From assembly GCA_036507695.1 (NCBI GenBank), contig DATCIR010000027.1, positions 1 through 9,996 on the forward strand: 9,996 nt of DNA, read 5' to 3'. Positions 1 through 5,324 of this stretch are shown piece by piece. The notes under the pieces are model-generated. The model worked only from the letters and a program-made list of their open reading frames with translations. It ran no database searches and was not told the DNA's origin. Position 1 is the first letter of the stretch. The number at the start of each line of letters is the position of its first letter. Origin of the DNA: JAKEGK01 sp036507695 (GTDB lineage: Bacteria > Pseudomonadota > Gammaproteobacteria > SZUA-152). The position numbers and the translations under genes were made by a program.

Positions 1-792
1 AGCGGCGGCGCCAACTTCCGGTATAGTTACTGCCGGTGTTTGTTTTTCCAAGCCTCGCACCTGAGTCCAGCGCAGCAGTTCCAGCTGACCGTTGTTCTTT
101 TCCACGATAGCGGTGCAATTTTCCACCCAATCACCGGTATTGGCATAGACAATTCCGCTGATTTGCTTGACCGCCGGATGATGAATATGGCCACAGATCA
201 CACCGTCCACACCTCGTCTGCGCGCTTCCCGGATCACGGCATTTTCAAAATTCTCAATGTACCGCAGCGCTTTTTTGGTGTGCATTTTTAAAAAGTTTGC
301 CAGCGACCAGTACGGAAATCCCAGTTGGCGGCGCACATAATTGTAATATCGATTTAGCACAATAATGCGTTCATACAACCAGTCGCCAAAATGCACCAGC
401 CATTTATTAGTCATTACCACGCTGTCAAACTCGTCACCATGTATTAGTAACAAAGTTTTATTGTCTTTGGTGGTGTGGATGGCATTCTCGCGGATAATGA
501 CATCGTTCAGATTGCTGCCGATATAGTCCCGCAAGCGTTCATCGTGGTTACCGGGAATATATGTAACAATGGCGCCTTGTTTTACTTTGTCTAACAACCG
601 CTGCACAATCTGGTTGTTGATTTCCGGCCAGTGCCAATGGTGTTTTAATTTCCAGAAATCGACGATATCGCCCACCAGGTAGATATACTCCGCCTCGACC
701 GTCGTCAGGAAATCGAGCAGGCAGTCGTTTTGCACGTCTTTCGTGCCCAGATGCACATCCGAGATAAAGATCGACCGGTAATGGTGTTTCAT
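1..792 (-). CDS. PlcP-like / LpxH-family (COG2908) metallophosphoesterase, C-terminus cut by window edge
   Basis: The frame is open from ATG at 792-790 to base 1 with no stop, giving 264 residues; the protein is probably nearly complete. All metal-binding motifs of calcineurin-like phosphoesterases are visible: DVH (12-14), GDIVDFW (41-47), GNHDE (81-85), HGDEFD (118-123) and GHIHHP (201-206). Automatic annotation would probably say UDP-2,3-diacylglucosamine diphosphatase. However, canonical LpxH has GNRD where this has GNHD, and the flanking text (LGTK, LVGDI, YIPGNHDE, YWSL, DGVICGHIHH, GDWVE, CTAIVE) matches what I recall of PlcP. PlcP is the COG2908 phospholipase C that removes phospholipid head groups under phosphate starvation. 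The gene is last in the visible operon, 44 nt after the glycosyltransferase stop. AGGA lies about 10 nt before the ATG. The family assignment is firm; the choice of PlcP over LpxH-like is inferred. Confidence 0.9.
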   Translation of the reverse strand, partial: MKHHYRSIFISDVHLGTKDVQNDCLLDFLTTVEAEYIYLVGDIVDFWKLKHHWHWPEINNQIVQRLLDKVKQGAIVTYIPGNHDERLRDYIGSNLNDVIIRENAIHTTKDNKTLLLIHGDEFDSVVMTNKWLVHFGDWLYERIIVLNRYYNYVRRQLGFPYWSLANFLKMHTKKALRYIENFENAVIREARRRGVDGVICGHIHHPAVKQISGIVYANTGDWVENCTAIVEKNNGQLELLRWTQVRGLEKQTPAVTIPEVGAAA

Positions 793-836
793 GATATTTG
801 CGTCCTACAAGACATAAAATTCTTTGCCTGCTGTCA

Positions 837-1904
837 TTACGCGGTAATGGGTACCGGATCACGCTGCTCAAATGCAATCGCCGGCTCGCACGACTGCCAC
901 AAGCGCCGGGAAACCGCTGCCAACGGCTCCTGCCGGCCATCGATGATCCATTGCACAATTTCTCTGGCCACATTGGGATAACGCACCGGCGCCGGGTTGG
1001 TTTTTTGCAGCCATGCCTTTAACGCGGCGGGATTCAACGTGGAAACCACATCGGCGCGCTTCAGGATTTTCAGCGCCGCCGCATTGGAGACTTGCTCCAT
1101 TTGCCCGTGCAGGGGTTTGGTCAGGATCTTTTTGCCGTACTGAATGGTCTCACTCGCCAGTTCAAACCCGGAATTGGTAATCACGCCTTCACAGCCGGCA
1201 AGATCCCGCTGGAACTTATCCCGTGACAGCGGGCGCAAATGCAGATGCCCCATGTCTTGCGGAGCGGACAAATGATGGTAAATATAAAACTCATGGTTTT
1301 TTTCCGCAGCCAGCCAGTTGCAAATCCGCTGGAGGTTTTCAAACGGCAGGTACACCAGGATTTTACGGGCTTGGGTACACGCGTTGGCGAGGGGCGGTTC
1401 AATAATGGGCGGTAATATCGGGTTGTCAAAGTGATGCCAGTGCACTCCCAGGGACACATTCGCCGGCGCGAAATGCCGCAGTATGGATTTTGCGATCCAG
1501 TTGCCGCCTGCGATGGGGATCGCGTAGTTAAACGCATATTGGTGCCCGATACCGATGGAAAATTTGCGCTGCCAACGCGCCGCCCAGGCGGACACCGGTT
1601 CAAAATCGGTGATCACCAGATCGTAGCCGCGCACCGCCAGCGATTGGATCTCGTTATGAAGATTAAACACATTATTGGTCAGCGCGGTTTTAACGAACTG
1701 TAACCGGCCATTCTTGGTTGCAAAGGTGAGTCCGCGGTAGGTTTGGTAAGAGCCAAACGGCTCCATGTTGAAATACTCCTCCCTCGGCCGCCCGGAAAAA
1801 ATATAATCAACCTCGATATTGGCTTTGGCCAACTCCACAGAGAGCGCCCGGGCCCTGGTGATATGTCCATTACCCGTGCCTTGTACGCCGTAGAGTATAC
1901 GCAT
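837..1904 (-). CDS. MJ1255/VC2487-family GT-B glycosyltransferase
   Basis: This 355-residue cytosolic or membrane-peripheral protein has GT-B architecture like MurG and diacylglycerol glycosyltransferases. The N-terminal acceptor-side glycine-rich loop is GTGNGHITR (9-17). The C-terminal nucleotide-sugar half carries CEGVITNSGFELASE (238-252), then KPLHGQMEQ (263-271), the usual G-x-S/N...E...P...QxE-Q pattern of donor binding. No signal peptide or membrane span is evident. I recognise it as the MJ1255/VC2487 family, whose substrates are unknown to me. The start at 1904 is 2 nt after the PAP2 stop (TAG at 1909-1907), and only a weak TAGG precedes it, so translational coupling is likely. Between two lipid-phosphate-type hydrolases, a lipid acceptor such as diacylglycerol is a reasonable inference; sugar and acceptor cannot be read from the sequence. 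Confidence 0.92.
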   Translation of the reverse strand: MRILYGVQGTGNGHITRARALSVELAKANIEVDYIFSGRPREEYFNMEPFGSYQTYRGLTFATKNGRLQFVKTALTNNVFNLHNEIQSLAVRGYDLVITDFEPVSAWAARWQRKFSIGIGHQYAFNYAIPIAGGNWIAKSILRHFAPANVSLGVHWHHFDNPILPPIIEPPLANACTQARKILVYLPFENLQRICNWLAAEKNHEFYIYHHLSAPQDMGHLHLRPLSRDKFQRDLAGCEGVITNSGFELASETIQYGKKILTKPLHGQMEQVSNAAALKILKRADVVSTLNPAALKAWLQKTNPAPVRYPNVAREIVQWIIDGRQEPLAAVSRRLWQSCEPAIAFEQRDPVPITA

Positions 1905-1906
1905 AC

Positions 1907-2446
1907 CTATAAGAGGGGCGCACCCAGAATGGATAAGGCGGTATAAGCACTGGCCAATCCCAGCACTATTCCCGCAAGAATGTCCGTGGGGAAATGCACG
2001 CCCAACAGCACGCGCGAACCGCCAATCAATACCGCCAGCACATACGCGAGCGAGCTATAAGGCGGGTAATAGTACGTGATCATGGTTGCCATCACGAAGG
2101 CGGCCGCGGTATGCCCGGACGGAAAACTGAATTTATCGGACGGCACCAGATAGGCCACGAACTCCTGGATTACATCATTGGGGCGCTGGCGCTTGATGCT
2201 GTTTTTTAGGATTAAATAAACCGGTAGTTCGAAGGCAAACCCCAATAACGCGGCTTGAAAAAACGCTTGGCCATGCACCGGCTCCAGCCAAAGTAACAGC
2301 AGCCCGAAAATCAGGTAATAAACGCCGTCACCCAGGCGGGAAATCCAGCGGCTGACTTTGGCGACTTGTTCGGAGTATTTCCTCGACAAGCACCATTTGA
2401 AAGCTACAATGTCAAAGCGGTTAATTTTTTCGAGTAATATAGCCAT
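1907..2446 (-). CDS. PAP2-family membrane phosphatase
   Basis: This 179-residue polytopic inner-membrane protein has the complete three-part PAP2 active site. K81-x6-R88-P89 (KNSIKRQRP) is motif 1, F108-P-S-G-H112 motif 2, and S144-R145-x5-H151-x3-D155 motif 3. Hydrophobic segments around 43-55, 62-80, 112-125, 131-142 and 153-175 fit the usual multi-span fold. The family dephosphorylates phosphatidate, PG-phosphate, undecaprenyl-diphosphate or related lipid phosphates; the exact substrate is not predictable from motifs. It is the first gene of the operon. No clear Shine-Dalgarno precedes ATG 2446-2444: an inverted repeat ends 3 nt before the start, which may mean unusual initiation. The start is otherwise supported because the N-terminus (MAILLEKINRFD) looks normal for the family. 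Context suggests release of diacylglycerol for the downstream glycosyltransferase, which is inference. Confidence 0.94.
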   Translation of the reverse strand: MAILLEKINRFDIVAFKWCLSRKYSEQVAKVSRWISRLGDGVYYLIFGLLLLWLEPVHGQAFFQAALLGFAFELPVYLILKNSIKRQRPNDVIQEFVAYLVPSDKFSFPSGHTAAAFVMATMITYYYPPYSSLAYVLAVLIGGSRVLLGVHFPTDILAGIVLGLASAYTALSILGAPLL

Positions 2447-2449
2447 AAT

Positions 2450-2480
2450 GGGTTGAACGGCTGCATGACCGTTTCAACCC
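2450..2480 (-). promoter_or_regulatory. Inverted repeat abutting the PAP2 start codon
   Basis: On the minus strand GGGTTGAAACGG (2480-2469) and CCGTTCAACCC (2460-2450) are complementary over 11 bp, with one unpaired A in the longer arm and an 8-nt loop. The repeat ends three bases before ATG, where a ribosome binding site would normally sit. It could be a DNA operator overlapping the transcription start, or an RNA hairpin limiting translation. If transcription starts near 2474, as the PHO-type promoter predicts, the 5' arm would be only partly transcribed, which favours an operator. Confidence 0.5.
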
Positions 2481-2514
2481 AGTATCGGCCTGTTATGTGA
2501 CAGTTTTGTAAAAC
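2481..2514 (-). promoter_or_regulatory. Predicted PHO box and -10 for the PAP2-glycosyltransferase-PlcP operon
   Basis: The minus strand reads GTTTTACAAAACTGTCAC (2514-2497). Against the E. coli PHO-box consensus CTGTCATAWAWCTGTCAY this is 14 of 18 by eye: a perfect second half-site CTGTCAC, an A4 spacer, and a degenerate first half GTTTTAC. The arrangement is similar to the E. coli phoB box TTTTCATAAATCTGTCAT. Ten bases downstream lies GATACT (2486-2481), 4 of 6 to TATAAT, with no -35 needed if PhoB binds. This is the spacing typical of PhoB-activated promoters. It points to induction of the operon by phosphate starvation. One AT-rich match can arise by chance, so confidence is moderate. Confidence 0.6.
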
Positions 2515-2540
2515 AAATATGAATTATTTTTGACCGTTAT

Positions 2541-2648
2541 TGTTAGCAATCAACTGAGCCGCCTGGTTGATAGCGCCCGCCGAAAATATTCACTATTTTC
2601 GTTATTCCACCGCGTATCTCCCGGTGTTAGCAATCAAACTGCGCCACC
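2541..2648. repeat. Imperfect direct repeat pair with internal hairpins
   Basis: TGTTAGCAATCAA occurs at 2541-2553 and again at 2625-2637, 84 bp apart. The match continues imperfectly for about 10 bases (CTGAGCCGCC versus ACTGCGCCACC). Between the copies are two small dyads: ATCAAC/GTTGAT (2549-2554 and 2566-2571) and GAAAATA/TATTTTC (2582-2588 and 2594-2600). No convincing coding signal is present. The segment looks like a degenerate intergenic repeat rather than a gene. Confidence 0.5.
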
Positions 2649-2722
2649 CGCCCACTTGATGCGGTTCTCAAATTTGCCTTGCCTGAAAAATCTGCGGGTA
2701 GACCGGCGGCATAAAAACGTTA

Positions 2723-2746
2723 ACGCAAAGGCGCGAAGACGCAAAG
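2723..2746. repeat. Three tandem 8-bp units of RCGCRAAG
   Basis: ACGCAAAG, GCGCGAAG and ACGCAAAG follow one another without gaps. From memory, this octamer array is a common intergenic motif in many unrelated bacteria and often produces spurious small ORFs with N-A-K-x-R-R-K-like translations. Function is unknown. Confidence 0.7.
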
Positions 2747-2844
2747 AATTCAAACTATTACAATCCATGCGATCGTAGCGTCAGGATACGCTATTGGGAC
2801 CGCACTATCCGGCATCCAAAAGCGGTCCTCACCTATTTTTTTAA

Positions 2845-3020
2845 GAATGGGTGTAACTACTCACCCCGTGTGCAGCATAGGTCAAAGCGGTGCCGGTGTC
2901 TCCTGCCGGGGGCGTCTGCTGCCAGGGATGGCCGCAGTCGAGCCTACAGGGACGTACTTGTGGCGTCCCCCGGCAGGAGACACCGGCACCGCCCATGGGT
3001 GAGTAGTTTTACGAATGGGT
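2845..3020. repeat. Nested palindromic, MITE-like intergenic element
   Basis: Three levels of symmetry are visible. The outer arms are AACTACTCACCC (2855-2866) and GGGTGAGTAGTT (2997-3008), a perfect 12-bp inverted repeat. Inside are perfect 26-bp arms at 2887-2912 and 2967-2992, GC-rich and beginning GCGGTGCCGGTG. Inside those, CTGCTGCCA (2916-2924) pairs with TGGCCGCAG (2929-2937) around GGGA with one mismatch. GAATGGGT flanks the whole at 2845-2852 and 3013-3020 and could be a target-site duplication. No transposase is encoded. The loop text (CAGGGATGG...CCTACAGGGACGTACTT) resembles dispersed palindromic elements I recall from gammaproteobacterial intergenic regions. Mobility in trans is inferred. 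Confidence 0.72.
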
Positions 3021-3378
3021 TATGGCAAAATGGTGGCGCTCAACGCCTCTGGCGGCGCGATCGGGGGCTGGCTTGATCAAGCTTACCCCTGCGTTCGTTA
3101 AATAAATCACACCCAAACATGGAATTTTCAAAAACCTAGGCTAAAATCTGTTAATTCTGTGCCGGGAAAATTGCCGCTGCCGATACGCGCCGCCAGTACT
3201 ATTCCCCAGCATGTATTTGTAGCAAACATTAATATCAAAAAAACAGCTGCAAACAAAAATAGCTAACAACAGCAACCAATATTCGCAAGCCAGCCGCTGG
3301 CAAAACTGTACACTACGTTTATAGACACGTTCATCTTCCCCAATTGAAAATATTATTATCAAACTTATCGAGGAACTC
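3021..3378. other. Non-coding upstream region of the 628-residue protein gene
   Basis: This gap of about 360 bp holds no convincing gene on either strand. GCTTGATCAAGC (3071-3082) is a perfect 12-bp palindrome, extended by GGGG (3064-3067) and CCCC (3086-3089) across a 3-nt mismatch on each side. A weak promoter-like pair, TGGCAA (3298-3303) and TATAGA (3320-3325) with a 16-bp spacer, could serve the downstream gene. Confidence in that promoter is low. Confidence 0.4.
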
Positions 3379-5265
3379 ATGACTCAATCTCGTATCTTTG
3401 GCGGTATCATCATTGTGCTTGTTCTCAGTGTGGTTGGTTACCTGGGCGCCACCAAAATGGAGTGGGGCGGCAAATCCGGCTCCGGGGAGTCGCGCGAAAT
3501 ACTCACTTATGTGCCGGCCGATACCCTGTTTTTTATGGGTGGCCTGGAGCCCATTCCAGTTCAGCAGTTTCTCGGCATGATGCCGGCACAAAATGGCTGG
3601 TTAAAACACGCGGCGTTTCCGCAACCATCATCTGATGCGGATAAAGCCAAACTGCCGCCCGCGGTTCTCATGCTCACCAGCCTGTTTGGGGAATATGTGC
3701 AAAGCCTGAAAAATCCCGCCACTGCTTTCGGCCGGCTGGGCGTCGGCGATAACCTGGATTCGGTGGCCTACACGGTTGGCTTCATTCCGGTGCTGCGCAT
3801 CAAGCTGGCGGACGCTAATGCGTTTACCGCGTTAATCGACCAGGCCGAAAAGAACGCCGGAGTCAGTGCAAGCAAACAAACCATGGGGGATATCTCCGTT
3901 CGCTCTTACAGTTTTGATAAACCGGACGCCGGCAAATTTTCGGGGGTAAAGCTATTAATAGGCAACAATAATCAGTATGCAGTCATCTCCCTGTCATCGA
4001 AAGTCGAAGGCGACAAAGCGCATCATGTAATTGTCGGTTCGGAAAAACCGGCGCAATCGCTGGCAAACCTAACGGTGTTACTGGATATTAAAAACAAATA
4101 CGGTTTCCATCCCTTTTATGTAAGTTATATCAATCACAAGGAGTTCATGAAAGGCCTGACCGGCGAAAGCACGAATGAATTCGGCCGCATGCTGGATGTA
4201 TTGATCGCGATGGCGGAAGAAGCCAGCGCGAAAACCGAAGCCGCCAATCCGGGTCCCGCCGCGGAACCACCCGCCGATCCAGTTACTCCAAGCGCTAAAA
4301 TTGACAAACCATTGGACGCCCTGCGCACGGAAGCCTGCCGCAAGGAACTCATGACGATGGTGGACGCCTGGCCACAAACCGTCATGGGCTACACCAAAAT
4401 GGATTTGGAGAGCAAACCAAAAGTCATGGAAGCACGCATGCTGGTGGAAAGTACCGATACGGTATTTATGCAGGACATGCGGCAAATCCGCGGTTTCATT
4501 CCTTCCGCGCTATTGGATGTCAGCCAAAACCCGGTATTCGGTTTCGGACTGGGTATCAATATGGATCAACTATCACCCTTTATCGCCAAAGCGATCCAGG
4601 GTTTTACCGCCAAGGACTATCAGTGCGAATTTCTGGCGCAAGCCAAACTGGGCTTGCTGCAATCCAATCCGGCCATGGCCTTGGGCATGATGTCGGGCAT
4701 GGTCGCGGGCCTGCAGGGAATTTCCGCCACGCTTGTCGACGTGGATGGTAATTTTGATTTCAGCCAGCAGGGGTCACCGCCGGATATCAAGAGTATCGAT
4801 GCGATCGTTACTATTACGTCCTCCAATCCGGCGCAACTGTTAATGCTGATTGCCAATTTTCAACCCGGCATGCCGCCTTTGCAATTACCGCCCGATGGCA
4901 CACCCATTGACTTCCCGGCGCCAATTCCACTGCCCAATGGCGAATCCATCAAGCTGGCGTTAAAGGGCAATCACATCGTTGCTTATGTGGGCGCCCAATC
5001 CGCCAAGCTGGCGGAAAAACTCGCTACCGATACTCTGCAAGCGAATGGCATGTTTGCTTTTAACATGGATTTTGGCAAATACATGAAGATGGTCGCGAAC
5101 ATGGCGCAGAACGCGCCGCAAGCCGGTGCCTCGAAACCCGCCGTAATGAGCGAGCAGGAAAAAGAAATGCTGAAGGCGATGAGTTCAATGAAAATGCAGT
5201 TTGTTGAATCATTGGACGTTGACCCCAATGGAATGGCGTTCGATATTAAGATGACAATGGAGTAG
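3379..5265 (+). CDS. Hypothetical membrane-anchored extracytoplasmic protein, 628 residues
   Basis: I do not recognise a characterised family. Residues 7-24 form one hydrophobic N-terminal segment (IFGGIIIVLVLSVVGYLGA), probably an uncleaved signal anchor leaving the rest in the periplasm. The mature part starts with ILTYVPADTLFF (41-52), reminiscent of DUF3352-like proteins whose domains begin with LPADT, but this is a loose resemblance. A Pro/Ala-rich linker (about 281-312) separates two globular halves. Another proline-rich loop (MPPLQLPPDG...FPAPIPLPNG) lies in the C-terminal half. There are only two cysteines, C320 and C416, both in the predicted periplasmic part, so a disulfide is possible. 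The C-terminal region is methionine-rich. The start is supported by GAGGA at 3370-3374, 4 nt before ATG. It is a single-gene unit ending at the terminator at 5293-5324. Confidence 0.88.
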   Translation: MTQSRIFGGIIIVLVLSVVGYLGATKMEWGGKSGSGESREILTYVPADTLFFMGGLEPIPVQQFLGMMPAQNGWLKHAAFPQPSSDADKAKLPPAVLMLTSLFGEYVQSLKNPATAFGRLGVGDNLDSVAYTVGFIPVLRIKLADANAFTALIDQAEKNAGVSASKQTMGDISVRSYSFDKPDAGKFSGVKLLIGNNNQYAVISLSSKVEGDKAHHVIVGSEKPAQSLANLTVLLDIKNKYGFHPFYVSYINHKEFMKGLTGESTNEFGRMLDVLIAMAEEASAKTEAANPGPAAEPPADPVTPSAKIDKPLDALRTEACRKELMTMVDAWPQTVMGYTKMDLESKPKVMEARMLVESTDTVFMQDMRQIRGFIPSALLDVSQNPVFGFGLGINMDQLSPFIAKAIQGFTAKDYQCEFLAQAKLGLLQSNPAMALGMMSGMVAGLQGISATLVDVDGNFDFSQQGSPPDIKSIDAIVTITSSNPAQLLMLIANFQPGMPPLQLPPDGTPIDFPAPIPLPNGESIKLALKGNHIVAYVGAQSAKLAEKLATDTLQANGMFAFNMDFGKYMKMVANMAQNAPQAGASKPAVMSEQEKEMLKAMSSMKMQFVESLDVDPNGMAFDIKMTME

Positions 5266-5292
5266 AAATTCCAGCTTGTGAAATGTTGAACC

Positions 5293-5324
5293 CTGGTCAA
5301 CACGCATTGTTGACCAGTTTTTTT
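5293..5324 (+). terminator. Rho-independent terminator of the 628-residue protein gene
   Basis: CTGGTCAACA (5293-5302), loop CGCAT, TGTTGACCAG (5308-5317) form a perfect 10-bp stem, followed directly by seven T (5318-5324). It lies 27 nt after the plus-strand stop. Its T tract reaches the last two bases of the convergent acyltransferase gene. In the minus direction the hairpin has no U tract after it, so it should act mainly on the plus strand. Confidence 0.92.

Noticed and set aside
789..815. Tiny minus-strand ORF (MSCRTQIS) whose stop overlaps the phosphoesterase start as ATGA
   Set aside because: The overlap could mediate coupling, but eight codons without a ribosome binding site are easily accidental; the AGGA inside it more likely serves the phosphoesterase.
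548..973. Minus-strand 141-codon open frame across the end of the glycosyltransferase and the phosphoesterase start
   Set aside because: It overlaps two real genes in a different frame, and its composition is low-complexity Arg/Gly-rich shadow sequence.
2530..2778. Plus-strand 82-codon open frame in the intergenic gap
   Set aside because: It is built from repeat sequence (TGTTAGCAATCAA copies and the RCGCRAAG octamers) and has no ribosome binding site or recognisable domain.
2797..2842. Possible terminator: GGACCGC/GCGGTCC followed by seven T
   Set aside because: The stem is only 7 bp with an 18-nt loop and lies 7 nt from the T tract, and no plus-strand gene precedes it.
2870..3076. Plus-strand 68-codon open frame over the palindromic element
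   Set aside because: The frame is a by-product of the GC-rich inverted repeat; its arginine-rich translation is typical of spurious repeat-derived ORFs.
4078..4485. Minus-strand 135-codon open frame inside the 628-residue protein gene
   Set aside because: It is a shadow frame of a convincing plus-strand gene with signal anchor, ribosome binding site and terminator; its translation shows no domain.
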